Shown here piece by piece: positions 1-8,501 of a stretch of 14,271 nucleotides of DNA. The first letter of the stretch is position 1. The number at the start of each line of letters is the position of its first letter. The DNA lies in contig CAWBXZ010000022.1 in the NCBI GenBank assembly GCA_963792855.1, positions 1-14,271 on the forward strand, given 5' to 3'. Both the position numbers and the translations under genes were made by a program. The notes beneath the pieces were generated by a model. It was given only the letters and a program-made list of their open reading frames with translations, was not told the DNA's origin and made no database searches. This DNA comes from SG8-40 sp963792855. Lineage in GTDB: Bacteria; Pseudomonadota; Gammaproteobacteria; Burkholderiales; Eutrophovitaceae.

Positions 1-2256
1 CTACTGCACGGGCGGCAGGCAAGAGGGCAGCCCCTCATAGGTTTCCCGGGCGGCCGCCGAAGTTTCGGATGGCTGTCCCGTCCCCCGCGCCAGTTCTTCG
101 ACGTAAGCACGCACGCTTTCGAGTTCCTTGCTGTGTGCCCACTGCTGCGCGGAGGTTCCCAGTGCGCGCAAGGCGGTCGCGGGCGGCATGGGCGATTTCA
201 CGCGCTGCTCTGCCGGTATGTTCCAGGCAGACAGCCGAACCAGTATCCGCGGCGCGCATCGGCGCAGATTCTCCGTGACCTGACTCGCTTTGCCGGACAG
301 AAAATTTGGCGGAAATCGCTCGCTGGTGAAGTGGCAGGTCGCGCAATAGCGAAAGAAAGGCTGAAGTTTTGCGTCAGCCAACACGGCGGCGTCGAGTTCG
401 GGGCCATCGAGTGTCGGCGACGGCATTCCGGCGTCGTCAACGCAGCACCAGACCTTCCCGGGACCGCCCAGTTCGGCAAGAAGCGCTGGCATCAGCCTGG
501 CGCGCATCAAGGGGACGTCGTCGAACAATGCGGGCTGATGCGCGAGCATCCGGTCGAGCGCTTGATGTACCCGCGCGAAGTCATCGATGAGAATGGCTTC
601 GAACTGCGCATCGATTGGTCGCGTGCCGCTGTCTTGCGCAGAACTGGTTTGGTCGAACGTGCCGCTCAGACGGATTGTCATGCCCGAGAGCCTGCGGCCG
701 TCAGGCAGCCTTGTTGCGAGTGCGATCACTTTCGGCGCTGCGTGCAGAACGATTCCCGAATCTATCCGCTGCGCCGGGCCGACATCGAGGTCGACATCGC
801 GCACGGTCCCGGCCGGGCCGAAGCTCAGCCAGTCGATACGGCCCTTGCCGCTTTCTCCCGCGTGAGCGGCCAGACTCACCGACCGTTCCGTGCGTGGGTC
901 ACCGCTGCATTGCAGGTTGAACCGCGAAGCGGAAGCCCCACGCCTGGCAGTGCATTGGGCACGATAGACGGAGCGTTGCACTGTTTCGTCGGCCTTGCCG
1001 TGTACCAGCAGCCTGTCCAGTGTGCGGAAATCGTCTGCTGCGAAAAAATTGGCCCACCCGGATACGATCCGTGGCGTATCGAGGGCGCCTGCGAAATGCC
1101 AGATCTCGCGCGGCGGCCGGGGCGTGAGCGGATCGAGCTCCGGTGGGACACTCGCTGCGGTTATCCAGTCGAAAGATGCACTCTCGGAGGCAGTGCCGCC
1201 GTACGGCGAGGCCGCGCCGAACGGATTACGGTCGGGGAGGCTGGATTGGGCGACGCGCAGACCTTCCGGCCATCTGCGCGACCAGACGCGACCGAAGGTC
1301 GCAATGAAGTCGTTCTGAAATCGCGCAGCGTTCGCATCGAAGTCTTGCCCGCCCGAGAGCCCGTACTGCAAGACTGCGGCGAATGCCGCCGCGCGGCAGC
1401 GCCGGGACTGAAGCGGATCATGCGGTTCCATACAGCCCCTCCGCCACAGGGTCTGAAGCGTCACCAGGTCGTTGGCCCGCATCGTGGCCTTGTCGATATG
1501 ATCCGGAAAGTCGATGTTGGCTTGCGTCGAAAGGTCCATGTCGGTTCCGTTTTCCCGCAGCATGTCGACCACTCGCGCGTTTGCATTGGTCTCGCCCCAG
1601 ATCGGACGGGAGAAAATCGGCGCGTGGTTCTGGTGGCAGGAAATGCAGATTGCCCGGTCCGCATAAAAGACTTTCGGTTGTGCGCCGGCGCGATAGTCCT
1701 TCACGAGCTGGAATTCGAAGCGTCCTGCCGCTTCGTTGTAGCTGATCACCTCCAGAGTGGCGGTCTTCTCGACGTATCCGATGTAGAGACGATCCTTGAG
1801 CAGCATGCCGGCATCGTGCTTGTCCGTGCGCGGCTCCCCGGTGACGGCGATTACCGTGCGTGGATACTTGAAGAACTCCGGGGCAGCCGCCACCCGCTGC
1901 AGCGAGCGGCCCATCGGAATGATCGCCACCCCGATTCCGCCCATGAACTCGCGGTTTGCCGAGCGCGCCCGAATCCGTTCGACCAGTGCCGGGAAAGGGA
2001 ACGGCACCCGGTAGGTTCTGGCGCCGTTTGCGGTTTCGGTTGTCAGAAAGTCGAACAACGAACGCCCTGCCGGCGGCAAGTCCGGTCCGGCGGTGGCGGG
2101 ATCGGCGGCCCACGAGGTGTAATCGTCAGCAGCCTCGTCCGCGACGAGCCCGGCATCAGTGGAACCGGTCCCTGACGCGGTGTCGGCCGCGCAGAGCAGG
2201 CTGATCATGCACGCTGCAACCAGCAGGCCGGAAACCGCAAAGCGGGACATCGGCAT
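1..2256 (-). CDS. Secreted diheme cytochrome c-like protein, family not recognised
   Basis: The predicted 751-residue protein begins with an export signal: Arg near the start, a hydrophobic stretch at about residues 7-22, then an Ala/Ser-rich cleavage region. Two CXXCH heme-attachment motifs are visible, CISCH at residues 204-208 and CATCH at 638-642. The second is followed by KSPMPP with Met690, the usual form of a methionine axial ligand in class I cytochromes c. The roughly 430 residues between the two motifs match no domain I can name. I infer a periplasmic electron-transfer or redox protein; partner and substrate are unknown. The frame stays open upstream to 2739, but the Met at 2256 (or a second Met at 2250) directly precedes the signal peptide, so I start there, although no good Shine-Dalgarno site is visible. 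The TAG stop lies at the window edge (1-3), so the gene is complete. A possible -10 box (TACAAT) lies on the minus strand at 2461-2466 without a clear -35 box. Confidence 0.8.
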   Translation of the reverse strand: MPMSRFAVSGLLVAACMISLLCAADTASGTGSTDAGLVADEAADDYTSWAADPATAGPDLPPAGRSLFDFLTTETANGARTYRVPFPFPALVERIRARSANREFMGGIGVAIIPMGRSLQRVAAAPEFFKYPRTVIAVTGEPRTDKHDAGMLLKDRLYIGYVEKTATLEVISYNEAAGRFEFQLVKDYRAGAQPKVFYADRAICISCHQNHAPIFSRPIWGETNANARVVDMLRENGTDMDLSTQANIDFPDHIDKATMRANDLVTLQTLWRRGCMEPHDPLQSRRCRAAAFAAVLQYGLSGGQDFDANAARFQNDFIATFGRVWSRRWPEGLRVAQSSLPDRNPFGAASPYGGTASESASFDWITAASVPPELDPLTPRPPREIWHFAGALDTPRIVSGWANFFAADDFRTLDRLLVHGKADETVQRSVYRAQCTARRGASASRFNLQCSGDPRTERSVSLAAHAGESGKGRIDWLSFGPAGTVRDVDLDVGPAQRIDSGIVLHAAPKVIALATRLPDGRRLSGMTIRLSGTFDQTSSAQDSGTRPIDAQFEAILIDDFARVHQALDRMLAHQPALFDDVPLMRARLMPALLAELGGPGKVWCCVDDAGMPSPTLDGPELDAAVLADAKLQPFFRYCATCHFTSERFPPNFLSGKASQVTENLRRCAPRILVRLSAWNIPAEQRVKSPMPPATALRALGTSAQQWAHSKELESVRAYVEELARGTGQPSETSAAARETYEGLPSCLPPVQ

Positions 2257-2540
2257 TTTTACGTCCCGGCGTGACGCACACGGATTGTGCGCCGGCCTGT
2301 GTTCGCATCTGAGCGTGCGGCCACTCGATGGTTGATGATCATGTTTAACATCACGCCTTGTCCACCCGGCTGTTACGCGTGGATCGCCGGTGCGATCAAA
2401 CCTTTGACTGCGATGCTTTTTTCCGCACACGATTGCCCACGCGCATCTCGATACGCATGGATTGTAGACACAGCGTGACGCAGCGGTTTGACGTGGCGCA
2501 AGCCGGGCCGGATTGCCGGGATTTTCGAAGACGCGGAATA

Positions 2541-2837
2541 CTATCCGGCGTGCGGCGCGCCTTGTTCGTCGCCGGCGGGGGCCGCGGCGAACAGGACAAT
2601 CCTTTTTACGATTTGCGTCACGGCCAGATAAATGATGGCGCTTCCTGCCGCAACCCGCAGCGCGCCCCCGATCAGTTCCGGTACACCCCCAACGTGAAAG
2701 AGAACGGCGAATCCCAGAGCGCCCAATCCAACGATCCATGCCGCCATCCTGAAGACGGTGTAGACCAGAGCGCCGGCAATCCGCGCAAGTGCAAGTAAAT
2801 TGCCGGTGATCCCGCCCGTGTGTTTAAGTGTCGTCAC
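2541..2837 (-). CDS. Small integral membrane protein, unknown function
   Basis: This 98-residue protein starts with GTG and has GAGG five bases upstream, a well-placed Shine-Dalgarno site. It is very hydrophobic. Two or three membrane segments are visible, at about residues 12-29, 30-50 and 58-77, with Arg and Lys at their ends and a short polar C-terminal tail (GDEQG). I recognise no domain. It lies 284 bases upstream of the diheme protein gene on the same strand and diverges from the exported aldo/keto reductase homologue. Cotranscription with the diheme gene is possible but the gap argues against tight coupling. The ribosome site and coherent hydrophobic pattern make it a probable real gene. 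Confidence 0.65.
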   Translation of the reverse strand: MTTLKHTGGITGNLLALARIAGALVYTVFRMAAWIVGLGALGFAVLFHVGGVPELIGGALRVAAGSAIIYLAVTQIVKRIVLFAAAPAGDEQGAPHAG

Positions 2838-3096
2838 TTTCGCCTCGCTTTCCTGTTACCTCCATGTCCGGGTAACAGCTTCCGGCAATCAGGCTCGTTC
2901 CGCTTCACTCGTTGCGACAATTGCATGACCTTGTGCGCCGATGCACTTTTGCGCGATGAACGGCTCGCGCAAGCCGTGGACTGGTGGCGTTAGTATGTCG
3001 TTTGTGCTGCCACAGGCCCTAACTCCGGTATGCGCCGATGAGGATGGGCGCTGTGCCGACAGGGTGTACCAACCGGATTTCCATGGAGACCAAACG

Positions 3097-4014
3097 ATGA
3101 AGACAACGATCGACCGTCGAAAATTTCTCGCAATGCTGTCCGCAGCGGGGCTTGCCGGGCTCGCTCCGGGTATTTCGTTCGCGCGCGATCAGATGCCGGC
3201 GCGGCGGATTCCCGGTACTGACGAGTATTTGCCGGTTATTGGACTGGGGTCGACCAAACCCGTCGGGCAGATTGCGGAACGCGGCACCGCGCCCATCGCC
3301 AGCGTGTTGCGCGCGCTCGTACAAAATGGCGGCTCGGTTGTCGATACCTGGCCGAGCAATCCTTCCAACGACAAGGCGTTCGGGCAGGTTATCAGTGAGC
3401 CGGACTTGCGCGACGCCCTGTTTATCGCCAGCAAGCTCGATCGGACCGGAAAGCAGGAGGGACTGGCGCAATTCCGGGAAGTGCAAGACCACTACCAGCG
3501 CGACACAATCGATTTGATGCAGGTGTTCAACCTGACCGACATCAAAACGCAGTGGGCCACCCTGCGGGACTTGAAGGCATCCGGCAAGGCGCGTTACATC
3601 GGTGTCACCGTGTCGAGCGCGAGCCTGTACGACCAGCTCGCGGACTTTCTGAAGCAAGAGAAACCGGACTTTGCGCAGGTCAACTATTCGATCACCGAGC
3701 GGGAAGCCGAGCAGCGCATGTTGCCAATGCTGCTGGACATGGGAGTCGGCGTCATCATCAACCGGCCTTTCATGAACGGCGATTACTTCCGCAAGCTCGG
3801 TAATCGTCCGTTGCCCGATTGGGCGGCCGAGTTCGACTGTGAGAGCTGGGCGCAGTTTTCACTGAAATACATCCTGCCGAACCCGGCAATCACCTGCGTG
3901 CTGACGGAGACCACGAAGTCCAAACACATGGCCGAGAATGCGCGCGCCGCCTTCGGGCGCATGCCGGATGAGGATCAACGCGCACGGATGCGCGCGGTCA
4001 TCAGTGCGGTTTGA
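3097..4014 (+). CDS. Tat-exported aldo/keto reductase-family protein with degenerate active site
   Basis: The 305-residue protein has a twin-arginine leader (DRRKFLAM at residues 6-13, then a hydrophobic stretch ending near SFA at 27-29), so periplasmic export after folding is likely. The rest is an aldo/keto reductase barrel: GLGS at 49-52, VVDT at 81-84, IASK at 110-113, IDLMQV at 138-143, then QVNYS, INRPF and the C-terminal TKSKHMAEN, the usual nucleotide-binding segment. Of the catalytic tetrad, Asp83 and Lys113 remain, but Asn88 sits where Tyr is expected and Phe144 where His is expected. Canonical NADPH-dependent carbonyl reduction is therefore doubtful; a binding or altered redox role is an inference. 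The start at 3097 is chosen because GGAG lies eight bases upstream and the Tat motif follows directly. A longer upstream reading (from 2941) would bury the Tat motif. Confidence 0.85.
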   Translation: MKTTIDRRKFLAMLSAAGLAGLAPGISFARDQMPARRIPGTDEYLPVIGLGSTKPVGQIAERGTAPIASVLRALVQNGGSVVDTWPSNPSNDKAFGQVISEPDLRDALFIASKLDRTGKQEGLAQFREVQDHYQRDTIDLMQVFNLTDIKTQWATLRDLKASGKARYIGVTVSSASLYDQLADFLKQEKPDFAQVNYSITEREAEQRMLPMLLDMGVGVIINRPFMNGDYFRKLGNRPLPDWAAEFDCESWAQFSLKYILPNPAITCVLTETTKSKHMAENARAAFGRMPDEDQRARMRAVISAV

Positions 4015-4043
4015 TGGTGCCGCCTCTATTAACGTGCGGCGGC

Positions 4044-4074
4044 GAACCGGGGGTGTTTGTTGCCTCCCGGGTTC
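4044..4074. terminator. Hairpin between convergent genes, candidate bidirectional terminator
   Basis: GAACC plus a run of five G (4044-4053) can pair with CCTCCCGGGTTC (4063-4074), giving about ten base pairs with one bulged G and a loop of about nine bases. It lies in the 63-base gap between the aldo/keto reductase homologue (plus) and the demethylating dehydrogenase (minus), where it could stop transcription from both sides. No clear T-run follows on either strand, so intrinsic termination is uncertain. Confidence 0.4.
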
Positions 4075-4077
4075 CGG

Positions 4078-6678
4078 CTATCCGCGCACGCGCAGATTGT
4101 CCGGATCGAACAGTGAGCCGCGCCCGGCGATGCGCACCGTCATCGGATAGTGGCCGCTGCCGCCTTCATCAAAGTATTCGAGCGTCAGTTTTTCACCAAC
4201 CCTGGCTCTCTCGAACGGGAGGTAGCCCATAACCGCCTGCACGCCAAGCGAGGGACAGTAAGCGGTGCTGGTGCTGTAGGAACGCCGGCCTTTGGCATCG
4301 ACAAGAACCTCCTTGCTCGCCGCATCGAGTATCGGCCACGTGCCTACCGGGTAGCGCGCTGTGCCGCCGTCAAGCGACAGCGTGTCGAGCGTCATGGTGC
4401 AAAGCATCGCGACGGGCTGTTGCTCGCGGGCAGCGAGATAAGCTTCCTTGCCGACAAAATCGGCCGACTTGACCTTCGCGCGCGCAACGCCGGATTCAAC
4501 CGCACTCCACCCGGTTTCCAGATCAGCGCCCTGGAGTCGGAAGCATTTCTCCAGGCGGCGGCTGGACGCGTATGTCTCGATTCCCACCGGCACCACGCCG
4601 GCATCGAGCAACGCATCGTAAAGCGGCAAGCCAACGGCTGGATCGTTGTCGAGGTAAAGCTCCCAGCCAAGTTCTCCGACGTAGGAGATTCTTACCGCCC
4701 ATACATCCACGGTCTTGCCGCCGGGCAGTGCCAGCGACAGTGCTCGCGCAGTGGCAAACGGAAAGGCTTCGTCCGACAGGCTTTCGGGGTCGACGAAGCG
4801 GCCAAGCGCCTCTCGCGCCCGCGGGCCCCACAAGCCCAGTGTTGCGAGGTCGTGTGTTCGAATGTCGATATCCGCATCTAGCCCGTGATCGTCGCGGTGG
4901 TTGCGAATCGTGACCCAGTCGCGGTTGCCGTCCGCACCGCCGGTAACGACGCGATACTGATGCTCGCCACGCCGGCAGATCACAAGATCGGCGTGCACGC
5001 CGCCCTGCGGATCGAGGAAGTTTGTGTAGACAACCGACCCCGCCGGTTTTCCACCGCCGACCTGCGCCACAGACAATGTTTCCAGCAGCCGCTCGGCGTC
5101 CGGTCCTTTTACATCGAGGATCGCGAAGTGCGACAGGTTGATCATGCCAACGCCGTCACTCATGGCCAGATGTTCGGCGTTGGCAATCTCGTAGGGAACG
5201 TGGCGGCGATCCCACTCGTTCTGCCTTACCGGAACCTGCGCCAGGGTGCGAGCGAGTTTTTTCTCGTTGGACGCATACGCGTAGGCACGCTCCCACCCGC
5301 CAACTTCGTTGTCGAAGTAGCCGCCGAGTTCCTTTTCGCGCTCGTAGAACGGGCTGCGAAAAAGATCGCGCCCGCTGACGTAGGGTTCACGCGGGTGGAC
5401 CGGCGGATAGTAGATTTTCCGGGCGTTCTCGTAGCACCGCCCGCGCACGTACTCGCGATTTTTCTGGGCCGGATAAAAACGCGCGATGTCCGCCGTGTGC
5501 ATGTCAACCGGTGTCGTTCCGCGCAGCATCCACTCGGCGCACAATCGCCCGACGCCTGGCCCGTCCTTTACCCAGGCCGCTTCGCACAGCCAGAGCCCCC
5601 GGACTTCGGGCGTTTCGCCGATGAGCGAGCTGCCGTCACTGGTCACGGAGAGCAGCCCGTTGAAGGAGCTGCGCTCGTCCCAACCCAGTTGCTCCAGGAT
5701 CGGCACCGTTTCGCTGGCACGTTGCAATGGATCCATCACCTGCTCGAGTTCGATGTGGCGCATCGAAGCCGAGACCCGCGTCTTGTCCGGGTTGCCGATG
5801 TCGCTGGCGTCGACCAGCCGCGGTTCATGCGCTTCGTAGTAACCCCACTCGAGCATCCCGCCTTCGGCGCGACCGGTGTCGCGCACATAAGCCGAGTTGC
5901 CGGGATCGCGCAGCAGCGGATAGACCAGATATTCGTCAGTGCCCTGAATGCTCTCGAGCGGACCGAAGAACATCAGCGGATGTTCGATCGGCCACAGCGG
6001 GACGCCGACCCCGGCCATCTCACCCAGCAATGGCCCCCAGATCCCGCACGCCACCACGACGCGCGGCGCCCGGATCGTGCCGCGCGAGGTGTGCACGCCG
6101 GTCAGCCGCCCGTTGGATACCTCGAAACCGGTTGCTGCCGTGTTGATCCAGGTGCGCAGCACGCCTTTCGTCTTCGCGCCTTCCACCATGCGATGCACCA
6201 TGTCCTGCGAACGCGGCGTAACGAGGCCGGCGTCCGGGTCCCACATTGCGCCACGGATCGATGATTCGTCGAGCAGCGGAAACTTTGCCTTGGCTTCCTT
6301 CGGCGAGATCAAACGCACGTTGGTGCCGAAGGCCTTGCCCGAGCCAACCTTGCGCTTGAGCTCCTCCCAGAAGACATCGTCACCCGCCCGGCAAATTTCC
6401 ATTCCGCCGCGTTTCGTGAAGAAACCGTTTTCGTCGTAGAACCTGCGGCTGAAACCGGTCGTCCAGTTGGAGAGCTTGTCGTGGGTGGTGTTGAAAATGA
6501 AATCGGACGCATGACTGGTTGAGGCGATGTCGGAGGGGATGACACCCGCCTGCTCGATGCCGACAATGTCGCGCGCGCCAAACTCGGCGAGAAAGTGCGC
6601 CAGCGATGCGCCGACGATGCCGCCAACGCCGACGATCACCACGTCGGCGCTATCGGGAAATTTCTGTCCTTGATCCAT
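4078..6678 (-). CDS. FAD/folate-type demethylating dehydrogenase (dimethylglycine/sarcosine dehydrogenase family)
   Basis: The 866-residue length and domain order match the fused mitochondrial-type dimethylglycine and sarcosine dehydrogenases. An N-terminal FAD domain (about 11-380) is followed by a connecting FAO_M-like segment and a glycine-cleavage-T-like folate domain (about 440-850). Seen directly: the glycine-rich loop at 17-23, STSH at 53-56, whose His56 aligns with the histidine that carries covalent FAD in this family, Asp564 in GGVHADLV where the folate domain has its key acid, and YVGELGWELY near 662-671. The expected reaction is oxidative N-demethylation of a methylated amine, passing formaldehyde-level carbon to tetrahydrofolate. 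The exact substrate cannot be read from sequence. The glycine loop has one residue more than the usual GxGxxG. ATG at 6678 has GAGG four bases upstream. It diverges from the RidA-like gene across 274 bases, in which I see no convincing promoter. Confidence 0.9.
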   Translation of the reverse strand: MDQGQKFPDSADVVIVGVGGIVGASLAHFLAEFGARDIVGIEQAGVIPSDIASTSHASDFIFNTTHDKLSNWTTGFSRRFYDENGFFTKRGGMEICRAGDDVFWEELKRKVGSGKAFGTNVRLISPKEAKAKFPLLDESSIRGAMWDPDAGLVTPRSQDMVHRMVEGAKTKGVLRTWINTAATGFEVSNGRLTGVHTSRGTIRAPRVVVACGIWGPLLGEMAGVGVPLWPIEHPLMFFGPLESIQGTDEYLVYPLLRDPGNSAYVRDTGRAEGGMLEWGYYEAHEPRLVDASDIGNPDKTRVSASMRHIELEQVMDPLQRASETVPILEQLGWDERSSFNGLLSVTSDGSSLIGETPEVRGLWLCEAAWVKDGPGVGRLCAEWMLRGTTPVDMHTADIARFYPAQKNREYVRGRCYENARKIYYPPVHPREPYVSGRDLFRSPFYEREKELGGYFDNEVGGWERAYAYASNEKKLARTLAQVPVRQNEWDRRHVPYEIANAEHLAMSDGVGMINLSHFAILDVKGPDAERLLETLSVAQVGGGKPAGSVVYTNFLDPQGGVHADLVICRRGEHQYRVVTGGADGNRDWVTIRNHRDDHGLDADIDIRTHDLATLGLWGPRAREALGRFVDPESLSDEAFPFATARALSLALPGGKTVDVWAVRISYVGELGWELYLDNDPAVGLPLYDALLDAGVVPVGIETYASSRRLEKCFRLQGADLETGWSAVESGVARAKVKSADFVGKEAYLAAREQQPVAMLCTMTLDTLSLDGGTARYPVGTWPILDAASKEVLVDAKGRRSYSTSTAYCPSLGVQAVMGYLPFERARVGEKLTLEYFDEGGSGHYPMTVRIAGRGSLFDPDNLRVRG

Positions 6679-6952
6679 ATGCCTCGCCTTTTCTGAACAG
6701 TGACTCTATCGCATTTTCCGCAGGCGCAAGCACGCGGGCCACGGATGCCGGTTTTCTCCGCGCTGCACACGAACCGGGGGCGGCGGGGGATCTGTTGCGT
6801 GGATTCGAGGTCAAGGCGTGCGGTTTTCCGGCAGTTTCAAACCGCAGTCGCTACGGTCCCGATGTACAAGCCACTGCAACCAACGCAAACTTCCTGCTGC
6901 AAGTGCGAAACTAGAAACTATTTGTCAGCTGCGTTTCAGGAGGAGACTAGCC

Positions 6953-7414
6953 ATGAAAATCGAACAAAGACTGCGGGAGCTGGGTATCGAACTGCCGCCC
7001 ATACCGGGGGCGGCCGGAAATTACGTGCAGTACGTGCAAAGCGGCAACCTCGTTTTTCTGTCCGGCGCGGGACCGCGCGCCGCCGATGGCCGCGCGCCGG
7101 CCGGCAAGGTGGGTTCGGACGTGTCGATTGAAGACGCTTACCAGCACGCCCGCAACATCGGGCTGATACAGATCGCCAAGTTGAAGGACGCGTTGGGAGA
7201 TCTGGACCGGGTTACCCGCATCGTCAAGGTACTGGGCATGGTCAATGCCGTGCCGGAATTCGGTGAGCATCCAAAGGTGATCAACGGCTTTTCCGACCTG
7301 ATGGTGGAGGTGTTCGGAGAGAAGGGCCGTCACGCCCGCTCGGCCGTCGGCATGGGCTCGCTGCCGTTCGGCATCCCGGTGGAGATCGAAGCGATCGTGG
7401 AAGTGGCCGGGTAG
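6953..7414 (+). CDS. RidA/YjgF-family protein, longer subfamily
   Basis: The 153-residue protein fits the longer YjgF/YER057c/UK114-like subfamily. It has an N-terminal ELGIELPP segment, GNYVQYVQSGNLVFLSG (22-38), a central helix IEDAYQHARN, and the C-terminal RSAVGMGSLPFGIPVEIEA. The Arg in RSAVGM occupies the position of the conserved RidA arginine that binds the carboxylate of imine or enamine substrates. RidA proteins hydrolyse reactive enamines and imines to ketones and ammonia; whether this subfamily does so is not settled to my knowledge. The start has a strong AGGAGGAG about eight bases upstream. It is divergent from the demethylating dehydrogenase, whose flavin chemistry produces an imine-type intermediate, so a protective role is a reasonable inference. 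Its stop lies only 23 bases from the end of the converging enoyl-CoA hydratase gene. Confidence 0.9.
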   Translation: MKIEQRLRELGIELPPIPGAAGNYVQYVQSGNLVFLSGAGPRAADGRAPAGKVGSDVSIEDAYQHARNIGLIQIAKLKDALGDLDRVTRIVKVLGMVNAVPEFGEHPKVINGFSDLMVEVFGEKGRHARSAVGMGSLPFGIPVEIEAIVEVAG

Positions 7415-7437
7415 CCCGTTTTCTCTCGTATTACGTA

Positions 7438-8295
7438 TTAGCGGCGTGACGGGTTGTCCGGTTTTTCATTGCTCAGCTCGGCGTTTAACTCGTTGATGCG
7501 CAGTTCGCCATCGCGGGTCTGGCCTCCGATCGCGAGGAAGCGCTGCATGTTGTGTCGCGCCTCACTGGTACGCAACAGTCGTTCGAACAGATAGGCTTCC
7601 TCGAACAGACCGTCGAGCCACGGCTTCTCTGCGGCGTTCACGCTTTCCTTTGCGAGCCGGACGGCGGGCGGCGGGTACGAGGCGATGCGGCGTGCCAGTG
7701 TGTCAACAAACGGGCCGATCTCATCGGCCTCGAAGACGCGGTTGAGCCATCCCCAGCGTTCGGCCGTCTCGGCATCCAGATCGTCGCCACCGAGGATCAA
7801 TTCGAGTGCGCGTCCGCGCCCGATCAGGCGAGGCAGGCGTTGCGTGCCAGTACCGCCCGGCAGGATCCCGAGTGGTACTTCCATCTGATTGATCCTGGTC
7901 TTGCCGCGCACCCCGAAACGCATGTCGAATGATGCCGCGAGCTCGGCGCCGCCGCCACCGACGCGGCCCTCGATCTGGGCGATGATGATCTTGTTCATGC
8001 ATCGGAAGCGTTCGCACAGCGCGTGAAACGGCTTGAGCTGGACATCTTTTTGTGGCTCGAAGTCCGTTGGTCGCTGGAGGATGGCGGCAACATCGAAATG
8101 CGCCAGAAAGAAATCGGGGTCGGCACTTCTGACCACTACCACGGTCAGTTCGGGATCTGCCTTGAGCGCTGTCGACAACGCCGTGAGCTCGGCGAACAAC
8201 TCCGTGGTAATCACATTGACAGGGGGATTGCTGATGGTCACATGCGCAACGCGGCCATCGACGGAGACCTTCACCAACTTGAAGTCATAGGACAT
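7438..8295 (-). CDS. Enoyl-CoA hydratase/isomerase-family protein
   Basis: The 285-residue protein is a crotonase-fold enzyme. NPPVNVI (23-29) and FFLAHFD (62-68) form part of the CoA pocket, and GGGGAEL (113-119) supplies the oxyanion-hole region. Glu118 and Glu139 (in INQMEVPLG) align with the two catalytic glutamates of enoyl-CoA hydratase, so hydratase chemistry is plausible. PGGTGTQRLPRLIG (146-159) is also characteristic. The acyl-CoA substrate is unknown. I start at ATG 8295 because homologues begin close to the first strand. The frame also opens with TTG at 8320-8322, and neither start has a clear Shine-Dalgarno site. It lies 206 bases downstream of the M19 gene on the same strand and may be read with it. 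I found no convincing promoter in that gap. Confidence 0.85.
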   Translation of the reverse strand: MSYDFKLVKVSVDGRVAHVTISNPPVNVITTELFAELTALSTALKADPELTVVVVRSADPDFFLAHFDVAAILQRPTDFEPQKDVQLKPFHALCERFRCMNKIIIAQIEGRVGGGGAELAASFDMRFGVRGKTRINQMEVPLGILPGGTGTQRLPRLIGRGRALELILGGDDLDAETAERWGWLNRVFEADEIGPFVDTLARRIASYPPPAVRLAKESVNAAEKPWLDGLFEEAYLFERLLRTSEARHNMQRFLAIGGQTRDGELRINELNAELSNEKPDNPSRR

Positions 8296-8501
8296 GGGAA
8301 TATCAATAGTCTCATTTATCAAAGATCAATCGATCGAAGTGCCAGTGCATGATCTATAGGTGTGGCTACTTTCTGGCGGATTGGTGTTGTTCGGAAGTCA
8401 CAGAAGAACGCCCGGTTACGGCGCCACCCGCTCACCATCGGATCCGAATCAACGCGGGGCCGGCCGGCTGCAAGATCTCTCACATCAGTCCGGGCGCCTT
8501 G

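Noticed and set aside
133..2175. Long open frame (680 codons) on the plus strand, opposite the diheme protein gene
   Set aside because: It is antisense to a gene with two heme motifs and a signal peptide. Its translation is rich in Arg, Gly and Cys with no recognisable domain, as expected of a high-GC shadow frame.
4885..6264. Long open frame (459 codons) on the plus strand, opposite the demethylating dehydrogenase
   Set aside because: It lies wholly inside a well-supported gene, has no ribosome site that stands out, and its protein shows no family pattern.
6907..6920. Tandem repeat GAAACTA x2 before the RidA-like gene
   Set aside because: Two copies of seven bases are too short to claim a regulatory repeat, and no symmetric partner or further copy was seen.
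6679..6952. Possible glycine-type riboswitch in the divergent region next to the folate-type dehydrogenase
   Set aside because: None of the conserved riboswitch core motifs or a paired aptamer layout could be found by eye.
8339..8344. TGGCAC on the minus strand upstream of the enoyl-CoA hydratase gene, resembling the -24 part of a sigma-54 promoter
   Set aside because: The matching TTGC element at the right spacing is absent.
8353..8358. TATAGA on the minus strand upstream of the enoyl-CoA hydratase gene as a -10 box
   Set aside because: Seventeen bases further upstream the sequence is ATCCGC, which does not resemble a -35 box.
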